A program made the position numbers and the translations under genes. A stretch of 64,000 nucleotides of DNA from Bdellovibrio sp. qaytius (GTDB taxonomy: Bacteria; Bdellovibrionota; Bdellovibrionia; Bdellovibrionales; Bdellovibrionaceae): the NCBI GenBank assembly GCA_004011035.1, contig CP025734.1, positions 2,564,001 to 2,628,000 on the forward strand, in the 5' to 3' direction. The number at the start of each line of letters is the position of its first letter. The stretch's first letter is position 1. The notes under the pieces were generated by a model. It saw only the letters and a list, made by a program, of their open reading frames with translations. It was not told where the DNA came from and did not search any database. Below are positions 32,904 to 41,325 of this stretch, piece by piece.

Positions 32904-34185
32904 GTCCTTTATAGGCTGTACCTTTTACTTTTGATTTACCTTCACGTACGAAATATTCGAATTCGTCACGGAATTTAGTCACAAAGCTAATGATTGGTAA
33001 CGCTGCTGCATCTGAAAGAGCGCAGATTGTGCGGCCCTTCATGTTATCAGCAACTTTTACTAATAATTCGATATCTTGTAAGCGACCTTTACCAGATAAA
33101 ATTGAGTGAACGATTTTATCTGCCCAACCAGTGCCTTCACGGCATGGAGTACATTGACCGCAAGATTCATGGTGATAAAAGTGAGTTAAGTTCGCTAAGC
33201 ACTCAACCATACATTTAGAATCATCGATCACGATAATCGCGCCTGATCCTAACATTGTTCCAGCTGCTGCTAAGTTTTCATAATCAAGATTAGCATTTAA
33301 AGCTTCTTCAGCTGTTAAAACCGGAGCCGATGATCCACCTGGGATAACTGCTTTTAATTTTCTTCCGTTTTTAATGCCGCCACCAAGACCGTTGATCATA
33401 TCTTTTAATGGATATCCCAATGGAACTTCGTAGTTACCTGGTTTATTTACGTTACCTGATAATGAGAATAATTTTGAACCCGCAGATTTTTCAGTTCCGT
33501 ATTTACGGTAACCTGCAGCTCCATCACGCATGATGTATTTAACAGCTGCTAAAGTTTCTACGTTGTTTACGATTGTTGGTTTTTTTAAGTAACCTTGAAC
33601 CGCCGGAAAAGGTGGTTTTAATTTAGGTTGGCCTTTTAAACCTTCAAGAGAAGAAATCATTCCTGTTTCTTCGCCGCAGATGTAAGCGCCTGCTCCGCGG
33701 TACACATCCATATCGTGATCAAAACCAGAACCTAAGATGTTTTTTCCTAAGTAGCCAGCCTTGTAAGCTTCTTGAATGGCAGCTTCAAGAGCGTTGATTG
33801 AATCATCGTATTCACCGCGAACATAGATGTAAGATTTTTTACAGTTGATCGCGAAAGCAGAAATAATCATACCTTCTACTAATTGATGAGGAGCTTTTTC
33901 CATCATCATACGATCTTTGAATGTACCTGGCTCGCCTTCATCGGCGTTGCAAAGTAAATATCTTGGTTCGTCGTTTTTCGGTAAGAATCCCCATTTCATT
34001 CCTGTTGGGAAACCCGCGCCGCCACGACCGCGAAGACCAGAAGCTTTAACTTCATCGATGATCGCTTGCGGTTGCATTTTCAAAGCCTTAGCTAATTGAA
34101 CGTAACCACCATTTTTTTTGTAGCCTTCAAGGCCTTTGAATTCTGGTAAATGATAAAATTCTGTAAGGTATTTTACTTCACTCAT
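32875..34185 (-). CDS. nuoF: NADH-quinone oxidoreductase subunit F
   Basis: Binds NADH and FMN and holds cluster N3, the entry point of complex I. The 436-residue protein has the NADH-binding GLRGRGGAGFPTGMKWGF, the FMN region NADEGEPGTFKDR, the GAGAYICGEETGMISSLEG loop and the 4Fe-4S motif ESCGQCTPCREGTGW. AAGGAA lies before the ATG. Between nuoE and nuoG, as usual. Confidence 0.97.
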   Translation of the reverse strand: MSEVKYLTEFYHLPEFKGLEGYKKNGGYVQLAKALKMQPQAIIDEVKASGLRGRGGAGFPTGMKWGFLPKNDEPRYLLCNADEGEPGTFKDRMMMEKAPHQLVEGMIISAFAINCKKSYIYVRGEYDDSINALEAAIQEAYKAGYLGKNILGSGFDHDMDVYRGAGAYICGEETGMISSLEGLKGQPKLKPPFPAVQGYLKKPTIVNNVETLAAVKYIMRDGAAGYRKYGTEKSAGSKLFSLSGNVNKPGNYEVPLGYPLKDMINGLGGGIKNGRKLKAVIPGGSSAPVLTAEEALNANLDYENLAAAGTMLGSGAIIVIDDSKCMVECLANLTHFYHHESCGQCTPCREGTGWADKIVHSILSGKGRLQDIELLVKVADNMKGRTICALSDAAALPIISFVTKFRDEFEYFVREGKSKVKGTAYKGHAYAATASH

Positions 34186-34194
34186 CGTAATTCC

Positions 34195-34668
34195 TTATTT
34201 CAAGCTGCGGATGATATTCATCGCAGACTCATGAGTTAGATTTTCGTAATATTTGTCACCGATTTGCATCATCGGAGCTGTTCCGCATGAACCTAAACAT
34301 TCAACTTCAGTTACTGTGAACTTACCGTCTTTTGTTTTTTGGCCTAGGTGTGTACCTAGTTGCGAACAGATATGCTCAGATAATTCTTTAGCGCCGTTTA
34401 ACATACACGAAAGTGTACGACAAACTTGCACGTGGTGATTACCAATCGGCTCTTTATTGTACATTGTGTAGAACGTGCAAACTTCGTTGATGTTCGCTTC
34501 TGGTAATTCCATCACGCGAGATAATTCTTTAATTACTTCAGGTGAAATGTAACCTTTGTTTTCAGCTTGCGCGATATACAAAGCCGGAAGAACCGCTGAT
34601 TGACGAGATTCGTATCTTTTCAACTCAGCTAAAACTTTTTCTTTTCCTTGAGGAGATAATTGAAACAT
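34195..34668 (-). CDS. nuoE: NADH-quinone oxidoreductase subunit E
   Basis: Thioredoxin-fold 2Fe-2S subunit (cluster N1a). Of the four cluster cysteines, two are in CRTLSCMLNGA (C-x4-C) and two in VECLGSCGTAP (C-x3-C). The 157-residue length is normal. GGAG lies before the ATG. Gene order nuoCD-E-F. Confidence 0.95.
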   Translation of the reverse strand: MFQLSPQGKEKVLAELKRYESRQSAVLPALYIAQAENKGYISPEVIKELSRVMELPEANINEVCTFYTMYNKEPIGNHHVQVCRTLSCMLNGAKELSEHICSQLGTHLGQKTKDGKFTVTEVECLGSCGTAPMMQIGDKYYENLTHESAMNIIRSLK

Positions 34669-34679
34669 CTTTGCGGCTC

Positions 34680-36368
34680 CTATCTGTCTAGCTCGCCAGC
34701 GATTAAGTTCATAGATGCAACAGTTGCAATCGCATCTGCTAACATTGAACCCTTAACCACATCTGGGAATGATTGGTAAATTGCAAAACAAGGTGGACGA
34801 ACTTTTAAACGGTACGGAGAAGCCGAACCATCAGAAACTAAGTAAAAACCTAATTCGCCGTTCGCAGCTTCAGTTGCAGAGTAAATTTCGCCAACAGGAG
34901 GACGAAGACCTTTGATCACTAACATAAAGTGATTCATTAAACCTTCGATGTTGCCGTAAACGTCTTTTTTCTCTGGTAAAACTACGCCTTTATCACGAAC
35001 CGTGTAATCACCACCTGGAACATTTTTACAAGCTTGGCGAACGATACGGATCGATTGGCGCATTTCTTCGATACGAACTAAATAACGATCGTAAATATCA
35101 CCAGCAGTACCTACTGGAATATCGAAATCATATTTTTCATAACCATAATAAGGTTGAGCGCGACGTAAATCTAAATTTACACCTGAAGCTCTAAGTAATG
35201 GCCCCGTGTAACCCCACTCGATCGCATCTTGTGCTGATACAGGGCAAACATTTTGTGTACGTTTGATGAAGATTTTGTTTCCTAATAACATTTTAGAAAT
35301 TTCTTCTACACCGTCAGACATTTCATCGCAGAAACGTAATACGTCGTTAAACCAACCTTCAGGAGCGTCGTAAGCCATACCACCAACGCGAGTCATGGCA
35401 ACAGTTAAACGAGCACCGCAAAGTTTTTCAAACAATGTGTAAACTTTTTCACGAAATGTAAATAAGTGGAAGAACGCTGTTAAGGCACCTAAGTCGACGC
35501 CGCCAGTACCCACCGCAATGATATGATCGATGATGCGAGAAAGTTCGCATAAGATCACACGCATTGTTTCAGCACGAGCTGGAATTTCTAAGCCCATTAA
35601 TTTTTCAACAGCCATACAGTAACCGATGTTATTCATTGGCGCTGAACAGTAATTTAAACGATCAGTGTAAGGAATAACTTGGTTGTACGGATGAGTTTCA
35701 GCCATTTTTTCGAAACATCTGTGAAGATATCCGATTTCAGGCATCGCACGAACGATTGTTTCACCATCTAATTCAACCATCACACGAAGTGTTCCGTGCA
35801 TGGCTGGATGTGAAGGACCAATATTTAAAGGAACATATCTAGAATCTAATTGGTCACCACGTTGTTCAGGCGTGTTATCAAAGTGAATTGGTAAAACTGA
35901 AGAACAATGTTGTTGTTTATCTGCTTCGTAATCTTTACGTAACGGATGTCCAACGAATTGGTGATGAGTTAAGATTTTTCTTAAATTAGGGTGACCCGAA
36001 AACTTGATACCGAACAAGTCAAACGCTTCACGTTCAAACCAGTCAGCTGCTTTCCATACTGTAGTTGCAGTAGCAATTGATTCGCCGTCAGCCACTTGTG
36101 TTTTTACACGAAGGCGACGTGAATCAATTGATCCGAAAAGGTGATAAACAACATCAAAACGTTTTTCACGATTTGGGTAATCCACACCACACACGTCCAT
36201 TAAAAAATTGTAGCCCGCGTATTCTTTTAAATATCTTAAAAGTGCTGGAACAGTTTCTTTTGACGCTTCAACAACGTGATCACCAACCGGAGTTGTAGAA
36301 AATTTAAAAGCGTTGTCGCCGAATTTGACAGAGATATCTGATTTTAAAATTGCGATTTGTTCTGACAT
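34680..36368 (-). CDS. nuoCD: NADH-quinone oxidoreductase, fused subunits C and D
   Basis: The 562-residue protein fuses the 30-kDa NuoC domain (about 1-160, with RFDVVYHLF and the signature ADWFEREAFDLFGIKFSGHP) to the 49-kDa NuoD domain (about 175-562, with NIGPSHPAMHGTLRVMVELD at its start, CSAPMNNIGYCMAVEKL, and GELGFYLVSDGSASPYRLKV near the end; second and third shown in part). NuoD holds part of the quinone site. The fusion occurs in several groups, including enterobacteria. GGAG precedes the ATG, one base after the nuoB stop. Confidence 0.97.
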   Translation of the reverse strand: MSEQIAILKSDISVKFGDNAFKFSTTPVGDHVVEASKETVPALLRYLKEYAGYNFLMDVCGVDYPNREKRFDVVYHLFGSIDSRRLRVKTQVADGESIATATTVWKAADWFEREAFDLFGIKFSGHPNLRKILTHHQFVGHPLRKDYEADKQQHCSSVLPIHFDNTPEQRGDQLDSRYVPLNIGPSHPAMHGTLRVMVELDGETIVRAMPEIGYLHRCFEKMAETHPYNQVIPYTDRLNYCSAPMNNIGYCMAVEKLMGLEIPARAETMRVILCELSRIIDHIIAVGTGGVDLGALTAFFHLFTFREKVYTLFEKLCGARLTVAMTRVGGMAYDAPEGWFNDVLRFCDEMSDGVEEISKMLLGNKIFIKRTQNVCPVSAQDAIEWGYTGPLLRASGVNLDLRRAQPYYGYEKYDFDIPVGTAGDIYDRYLVRIEEMRQSIRIVRQACKNVPGGDYTVRDKGVVLPEKKDVYGNIEGLMNHFMLVIKGLRPPVGEIYSATEAANGELGFYLVSDGSASPYRLKVRPPCFAIYQSFPDVVKGSMLADAIATVASMNLIAGELDR

Positions 36369-36369
36369 C

Positions 36370-36969
36370 TTAAACTCCGCTTCCGCGAGTCATAGAATCA
36401 ACAACTCTTGATGAAGTTAATGTATCAGGAATTGTGTTTGCATTGATTTCGTAAGGAGAAACCCAGCCTTCTTTCCATGGACGAGGCGTTCTGTCTTTAA
36501 TCATTTTTTGTAAAGCCATCACGCCATCAAGAACTGCTTCTGGAGTTGGAGGACAACCTGGAACATAAACATCAACAGGAACAACTTTGTCACAACCTTG
36601 TAACACGTGGTAAGCGCGGTAGAAACCACCAGAGCTTGCACATGCACCCATTGATAAAACGTATTTTGGCTCTAACATTTGTTGGTAAATACGAACTAAG
36701 ATCGGTGCCATTTTTTCTGTGATCGTACCAGCAATAACAAGTAAGTCTGCTTGACGAGGAGAAAAACGAACAACCTCAGCACCGAAACGAGCTAAGTCAT
36801 ATTTCGGACCCATCACTGACATTAACTCAATACCACAACAAGCAGTTCCGTAAGGAAGTGGCCACAAAGCATTTCTTTGTCCCCACGCTGCGATTGCATC
36901 AAGTCGCGTAGTTAACGCGAACGACTTCGACATATCTTCTAAAGATTTATCAGACACTGTATCCGACAT
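36370..36969 (-). CDS. nuoB: NADH-quinone oxidoreductase subunit B
   Basis: Carries cluster N2, the last iron-sulfur centre before quinone. Landmarks are [16 protein letters not shown] with the tandem cysteines, [33 protein letters not shown] and [10 protein letters not shown]. The start is set at the ATG 36969 because AGAGG lies 5 nt upstream; an in-frame GTG seven codons earlier has no such site. First gene of the cluster. nuoA, usually directly upstream, is absent. Confidence 0.95.
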   Translation of the reverse strand: MSDTVSDKSLEDMSKSFALTTRLDAIAAWGQRNALWPLPYGTACCGIELMSVMGPKYDLARFGAEVVRFSPRQADLLVIAGTITEKMAPILVRIYQQMLEPKYVLSMGACASSGGFYRAYHVLQGCDKVVPVDVYVPGCPPTPEAVLDGVMALQKMIKDRTPRPWKEGWVSPYEINANTIPDTLTSSRVVDSMTRGSGV

Positions 36970-37211
36970 ATGAACCTCTTCTGGCTTCACCAGACTTTAG
37001 TATAATCATTTGGTTTTCAACGACTCATCATTACAAAAAACCTTAGTGATGACAACGACATATCGTGCTATTTACGCGAGCCTTTTTGATCTGTTTTTGC
37101 GGGTTTGATTTTTTAAAAATTGCTGGCTTACTAGACTTTTGTCGTAAGTGGAAAGTCTCATTCTGAGAGAGGCAAATAGTCTCTGATAAAATTTTGTGCT
37201 AAAATCTTAAT

Positions 37212-37871
37212 ATGCCTTCTCGAAAACTTGTTTTCTTAACTCTTATAGCTAGCGTGTTGATTATCATTCTCACTGAGCCAGCGCATGCCCGAAAACAGTT
37301 TAGTGGCTTTAGCATGAAGGGCAAAGGCTCTGCTTACAAATCAAACAACAAAATTATGAGCGCAGGTTTTTCTATTGTTGGCGCGCAAGGCACGATGGGT
37401 AACGATTTAGCAGATGCTCCAATGCGTGATATGTATTTTTACCCAGTGCAACTTTTTGTGGGCGTTCGCATAAGTAAAATTCGTTTAGCTGTTGCCGCAG
37501 AATATATGCAAGGTTCACAAATTACGTTGGCTTCAGAAGTCGCAAATACAAATGTGACCGGCACTGGAATTTCATTTGGTCCGCGCATTGATTATTACGA
37601 CGGTGTACAAAGTTTTGGTGTGTTTTATAGATCAAGCGATACTTATCGCTTAGAAAAACCCGATGTGAATGCAGCTTTGCAAGAATACAAATCAACTGCA
37701 GGATACACAGTTCAATACACACGCAGAATAAAAGGTCGTTTAGGTTTTGTGCTTGATTACACGCAAGAAGAATTTAGCGAAAGCTTAACTACGGGCCCCG
37801 TAAAATGGAGCCGCACAGGTTTTGGATTAATTTATTCTAATTTCGACACCGCCGGTGGCGATACTAGGTAG
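37212..37871 (+). CDS. exported beta-rich protein, probable outer-membrane barrel
   Basis: 219 residues with a signal peptide (MPSRKLVFLTLIASVLIIIL, cleavage near AHA-RK). The mature protein has alternating strands (FSIVGAQGTMG, YFYPVQLFVGVRI, LAVAAEYMQGSQI, ISFGPRIDYYDG, FGVFYRSSDTYRL, YTVQYTRRIKGRLGFVLDYT, WSRTGFGLIYSNF) consistent with an 8-10-stranded barrel. Function unknown. A TAAAAT box ends 6 nt before the ATG and no ribosome binding site is seen, suggesting a leaderless mRNA. Confidence 0.75.
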   Translation: MPSRKLVFLTLIASVLIIILTEPAHARKQFSGFSMKGKGSAYKSNNKIMSAGFSIVGAQGTMGNDLADAPMRDMYFYPVQLFVGVRISKIRLAVAAEYMQGSQITLASEVANTNVTGTGISFGPRIDYYDGVQSFGVFYRSSDTYRLEKPDVNAALQEYKSTAGYTVQYTRRIKGRLGFVLDYTQEEFSESLTTGPVKWSRTGFGLIYSNFDTAGGDTR

Positions 37872-37898
37872 CGATTGCTAAGCAATGCAAATATAATA

Positions 37899-38891
37899 TT
37901 AAGTAGCACCGTTAGGTTTATAATTCACAGTCACCTGCTCGTTCGCTGCAGGAATAGCTTCACCATGAAATTTTAAAAGATAAACAGTTGTTGCGCCATT
38001 CACTTCAGTTTCAAGCGTCCAACCGTTAGCGCTATCTTCAGAGATGGCTTTACCACCCACAGTCACTTGAATTGTCGCTTTGTTCGGAACATCACCAAAA
38101 CGATATGAAGTTAATTGTGAAATAATTCTGGCTTTGATATTTGCAACGGCCGAACTTAAATCTGCCGCACAGATCGAAGACTTAACACCATTAGAGGCAT
38201 CAACTAATTTATTAAACTGAGTGCCGATAGAAACATGACCCCCTAACGAATCACAACTTTGATTCGTTAGAATACCGATGTAATTGGCGATCCAACCACG
38301 AGTGCCATCATCAAAAAGTGGTTTTCTTGTATTTAAATAATTTACGAAATCATTGCTGTCTGGATTTCCGAATTCAGAACTTTGATCAACTTCATCGCTG
38401 ATAAAAATCACAGAAAATAAAGCATCAGATCTTAAAAATTGACCCGAAAAATCTGGCGACGTCACAAGCTTCATCGCATCAAGACTGCGCTCAAGATCTG
38501 ATCCTGATTCACCTACAATGATACGATCTGCTAATAAATTTACATTGGCAGAAGTTAAATAAACTGGATTACCAACTAACTTTCGCGCTGAGGGGTAATC
38601 AGAAGTTTTAGCCATAGTCGAAGTAGTTACACCAATGCGGTAATCCATGCCTAAACTATTTAAGGTATCAACCATGTCACCAACTTTAGCTGCTAAACGC
38701 TGTTGGTACTGAAGCATTGATTTTGAATTATCCACGACAAATAACATATCAACTTTATTATTGTAAAAAGTTTGCCCAGAAAATTGTTCATTTTGCTGAG
38801 GTAACGCAAACTTTGTTCCTGTGTTCGAACAGCCCGTTGTATTTACTAAGGCCATCATTAAAGCTGATAGAACCATCGTGGTTTTTTTCAC
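37899..38891 (-). CDS. lipoprotein with von Willebrand factor A domain
   Basis: Start set at GTG 38891, which opens a lipoprotein signal (MKKTTMVLSALMMALVNTTGC, Cys21; written to the Cys in part) and lies 6 nt after GGCGG. An in-frame ATG at 38927 inside the upstream gene would add a basic stretch that breaks the signal. A vWA domain follows: VDMLFVVDNSKSM is the MIDAS DxSxS motif, followed by YRIGVTTSTM and FSVIFISDEVDQSS. Such domains bind metal and protein ligands. The C-terminus is beta-rich (IQVTVGGKAI). It directly follows the GYF_2/PilZ gene, so the two are probably co-transcribed. Confidence 0.8.
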   Translation of the reverse strand: MKKTTMVLSALMMALVNTTGCSNTGTKFALPQQNEQFSGQTFYNNKVDMLFVVDNSKSMLQYQQRLAAKVGDMVDTLNSLGMDYRIGVTTSTMAKTSDYPSARKLVGNPVYLTSANVNLLADRIIVGESGSDLERSLDAMKLVTSPDFSGQFLRSDALFSVIFISDEVDQSSEFGNPDSNDFVNYLNTRKPLFDDGTRGWIANYIGILTNQSCDSLGGHVSIGTQFNKLVDASNGVKSSICAADLSSAVANIKARIISQLTSYRFGDVPNKATIQVTVGGKAISEDSANGWTLETEVNGATTVYLLKFHGEAIPAANEQVTVNYKPNGAT

Positions 38892-38892
38892 C

Positions 38893-39663
38893 TTAAGCCG
38901 CCGTTTTCTTTTTAGTGTAATTGCCAATATAAGTCTTGGCCGCTGCAGATATTTTTAAAAACTGCACTCCGTAAATATCACCTTTGCAACTTACGATTTT
39001 GCAAATGGCATTAAAAGCCGGAACTTCTGGAGCTGGTTTGAAATGCAAATAAATTTGTTGGTCTTTTTCAAACTTGCCGTCTTCGATTTTTAAACCAGCG
39101 CCACCTTCAGAAATTTCGATGCCCACTGATTTATAAACTTTTTGCTTATCATGCACGATCGCTAAAGAATCAACCTTAGCGCGCGCAAATTTACGTCTAA
39201 AAAATACTTTATCAGCCGCTTCTTTTTTCTTAGAGTGTTTTTCAAATAATAATTTTACTTCTTTAACAGAAAACTCATTCACTTCAGCTAAACGCTTCCA
39301 TGAAGTCATGTTCTCGTGCCAAATAAAATCGAACTCGTGCAAAGCTTTGCTTTGTAACATTTGAATTAAATCTAATTTTGAAAATGGGCCGTAGTTATTG
39401 TTTTGCTTTAACACAAACCAAATTCTTTGTTTTGCAGGATCAACATCAGCTTGGTTTTTCACAACTGCTAGCGGAGTTTTAAAACTGCTATTAAATAAAA
39501 CTGTGAATGGCGCATACTCCATTAACAAAACCCAGTCTTCAGCTTTATCGTCATAGATATAATCGTGCCAATTGATTTTTTGTGAGGTCAATTTGACTTC
39601 AATTTCTTGTAAAGTGAATGGCCCTTGTTGTTGACCCTGGCTTGCAATGTAGAATGTAGACAT
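38893..39663 (-). CDS. protein with two GYF_2 domains and a PilZ-like domain
   Basis: The start at 39663 is chosen because AGGGA lies about 9 nt upstream. The 256-residue product has a GYF_2-type domain at about 1-70 (QGQQQGPFTLQEIEVKL, then DYIYDDKAEDWVLL) and a second at about 80-150 (NNYGPFSKLDLIQML, FDFIWHENMTSWKRL). A C-terminal PilZ-like domain (about 155-250) has RRKFARAK in the position of the c-di-GMP-binding RxxxR motif and EISEGGAGL in the position of DxSxxG, with Glu for Asp. It may bind c-di-GMP with altered affinity. No membrane segment. Confidence 0.8.
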   Translation of the reverse strand: MSTFYIASQGQQQGPFTLQEIEVKLTSQKINWHDYIYDDKAEDWVLLMEYAPFTVLFNSSFKTPLAVVKNQADVDPAKQRIWFVLKQNNNYGPFSKLDLIQMLQSKALHEFDFIWHENMTSWKRLAEVNEFSVKEVKLLFEKHSKKKEAADKVFFRRKFARAKVDSLAIVHDKQKVYKSVGIEISEGGAGLKIEDGKFEKDQQIYLHFKPAPEVPAFNAICKIVSCKGDIYGVQFLKISAAAKTYIGNYTKKKTAA

Positions 39664-39764
39664 AATCAATTCCCTCATGTTTCAGAGGTCATATCGGAGC
39701 TCAAGACTATCGTCTTAAATCCTTATCAAAACTGTTAATTTTTTTTACAGGACCATCACTCTAT

Positions 39765-40094
39765 TTAGTGGCTGGTCATTTTCAAACCCACTATAGATAC
39801 AAGCAGCATCCCTATGAATAAGAGGCGCATTGGCGAAACTGATTCTTGAAACAAGACAATGCCAACCATAGCTGTGCCAAAGGCACCAATACCCACCCAA
39901 ACCGCGTAGGCTGTGCCCATAGGAATCACTTGTGTAGCTCGAGCTAAAAGATACATTCCGATGGCTAATATGATTAAAGTGATCGCGCTGGGAATAAGTT
40001 TAGTGAAGCCTTCACTATATTTTAGGCCCGTGGCCCAACAGACTTCTAAGATTCCTGAAACAACTAGTAATGACCACGCCATAGTTTCTGACAT
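39765..40094 (-). CDS. gdx: guanidinium exporter Gdx (SugE, small multidrug resistance family)
   Basis: A 109-residue, four-helix proton-coupled antiporter working as a dual-topology dimer. The Gdx/SugE subgroup is indicated by ILEVCWATGLKYSEGFTKL with the central Glu17, and by YAVWVGIGAFGTAMVGIVLF and ESVSPMRLLFIGMLLVSI. GAGGGAG precedes the ATG. A guanidine-III riboswitch lies 54-96 nt upstream of the start codon, which supports export of guanidinium as the true role rather than chaperonin suppression or general drug export. A dispersed hairpin lies between riboswitch and ribosome binding site. Confidence 0.95.
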   Translation of the reverse strand: MSETMAWSLLVVSGILEVCWATGLKYSEGFTKLIPSAITLIILAIGMYLLARATQVIPMGTAYAVWVGIGAFGTAMVGIVLFQESVSPMRLLFIGMLLVSIVGLKMTSH

Positions 40095-40114
40095 AAACGA
40101 CTCCCTCTTGTTTT

Positions 40115-40133
40115 GATCTGCCTTCGGCAGACC
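40115..40133 (-). repeat. dispersed hairpin copy 9
   Basis: Minus strand GGTCTGCCGAAGGCAGATC, loop GAA, preceded by AGAAAAAG and followed by AAAA. It lies between the riboswitch and the gdx Shine-Dalgarno. Confidence 0.8.
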
Positions 40134-40147
40134 CTTTTTCTAAAGTA

Positions 40148-40190
40148 GAGCCGTCTTTGCGTTTCACCTGGTACGGTTCACCTCGTCAGG
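40148..40190 (-). ncRNA. guanidine-III riboswitch aptamer
   Basis: Read 5' to 3' on the minus strand: CCTGACGAGGTGAACCG, then TACCAGGTGAAACGC, then AAAGACGGCTC. This matches, block by block, the guanidine-III (ykkC-III) aptamer known from Thermobifida fusca, with the conserved ACGAGGUG, CCGUACC and AAGACGGC. P1 forms between CCTG and CAGG. The pseudoknot forms between CCGT and ACGG, extended by further pairs with one A-C mismatch. It controls the guanidinium exporter directly downstream. It should turn expression on when guanidinium binds; the platform appears to be translational, because no terminator lies between it and the gene. Confidence 0.9.
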
Positions 40191-40199
40191 ATATGTTTT

Positions 40200-40218
40200 G
40201 ATTCGCCTCAGGCGAACC
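40200..40218 (-). repeat. dispersed hairpin copy 10
   Basis: Minus strand GGTTCGCCTGAGGCGAATC. Both arms changed to TCGCC/GGCGA with loop TGA. It is the second of two head-to-tail copies 32 nt apart, each preceded by TTAGAATAA. Confidence 0.8.
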
Positions 40219-40231
40219 TTATTCTAATTTT

Positions 40232-40250
40232 GATCTGCTTTCAGCAGACC
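40232..40250 (-). repeat. dispersed hairpin copy 11
   Basis: Minus strand GGTCTGCTGAAAGCAGATC, preceded by TTAGAATAA and followed by AAAATT. Tandem with copy 10. Confidence 0.8.
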
Positions 40251-40264
40251 TTATTCTAAAGGGC

Positions 40265-40278
40265 CGACCTCTCGGTCG
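40265..40278 (-). other. GAGA-loop hairpin after phnE
   Basis: Minus strand CGACC-GAGA-GGTCG, 10 nt past the phnE stop codon. There is no T-run, so it is more likely a 3'-end stabiliser than a terminator. It stands just before copies 10 and 11. Confidence 0.45.
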
Positions 40279-40288
40279 TCCTACATTT

Positions 40289-41314
40289 TTATTTTAAAGC
40301 TTCGCGAATATATGCTGAGGCTTGATCCATCGCCCATACAACGATTGCGATAACAACGATGATTGTACCAACTTCTGGCCACATCGCTTGCCCTTGATAT
40401 TGGACTAATAAAGTACCGATACCACCACCGCCAACTAAGCCGATGATTGTTGCCATACGCACGTTGATATCCCAGCGATAAACTGTGAATGAAACGTAAG
40501 GTAAAACAACTTGAGGAACAATCGCGTACCAAATAGTTTGAAGTTTGTTAGCTCCACAAGATTGAACGCCCTCAATTGGACCTTCACTCACTGTTTCAAC
40601 CATCTCAGAATATTGCTTAGCTAATGAAGCAATTGAATGAATCATCAAAGCTAACATACCTGCGAAAGGTCCGATACCAACCCATACCGAAAAAATGATC
40701 GCCCAAACTAAAGCTTCGATCGAACGCATAACATTGAATAATGTACGCATTGCTAAGTAGATCCAAAACCCTGTTGTGCCTGTCATGATATTTTTTGCAG
40801 AAACAAAAGATAATACGAAAGCAAATGGAATAGCTAAAGCTGTTGCTAAGAAAGCCATGAAAATGGTTTCAATAATATTTAAAATCGCCTTAGGTAAGAT
40901 CGCGAAATTCGGAGAGAAAATACCTTTGAATAAGCGCATCGCTCCGTTAAAGCCGTCTTCATTTAATAATTCATAAATAGAAAATTTAGTTTTAATGATA
41001 CTAACGATGATTAAACCCACTAATAAAACAATCAAATGCCAAGCCGAGAAAGTTTTATACCAAGAAACTGAAACCACAGACTTTTTGTAAGGAGGTTGAA
41101 ACAACGCCTCACCTAAAGTTGTTACTTTCATCTTAGTTAAGACATGAGAAACAAATGTTCCAACGATGAATGCGGCAAAAAATAAAGCCACATTTAGTTT
41201 CATGTTAAGAGCTTGCTCATCAGTAGGATTGATAATCCAAACCGCAAGGGATGCGATTAAGAATGCGAATGTAAAACCGTCTAAAATTGATCTGCGTACT
41301 ACGTATGATTTCAT
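40289..41314 (-). CDS. phnE: phosphonate-type ABC transporter permease
   Basis: A 341-residue inner-membrane permease of the PhnE family. After an N-terminal extension with three membrane segments (about 12-90), the core has FKGIFSPNFAILPKAILNII, SFVSAKNIM, MRSIEALVWAIIFSVWVG, the EAA-type loop (EGPIEGVQSCGANKLQTIWYAIVPQ, written in part) and a C-terminal GLVGGGGIGTLLV. AGGAGG precedes the ATG. It is the last gene of phnD-phnC-phnE. No C-P lyase genes are present, so the substrate may be a phosphonate, phosphite or an ester rather than anything fixed by the sequence. Confidence 0.9.
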   Translation of the reverse strand: MKSYVVRRSILDGFTFAFLIASLAVWIINPTDEQALNMKLNVALFFAAFIVGTFVSHVLTKMKVTTLGEALFQPPYKKSVVSVSWYKTFSAWHLIVLLVGLIIVSIIKTKFSIYELLNEDGFNGAMRLFKGIFSPNFAILPKAILNIIETIFMAFLATALAIPFAFVLSFVSAKNIMTGTTGFWIYLAMRTLFNVMRSIEALVWAIIFSVWVGIGPFAGMLALMIHSIASLAKQYSEMVETVSEGPIEGVQSCGANKLQTIWYAIVPQVVLPYVSFTVYRWDINVRMATIIGLVGGGGIGTLLVQYQGQAMWPEVGTIIVVIAIVVWAMDQASAYIREALK

Positions 41315-41325
41315 CTGATCGCCTC

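Noticed and set aside
37088-37105. A further copy of the dispersed hairpin (GATCTG...GGGTT)
   Set aside because: The ends resemble the element but the two arms no longer pair and the loop is lost; at best a decayed remnant.
40148-40190. c-di-GMP-I (GEMM) riboswitch because of the ACGCAAAG stretch
   Set aside because: The rest of the GEMM core and its GNRA loop are missing, while the guanidine-III pattern matches throughout and fits the downstream gene.
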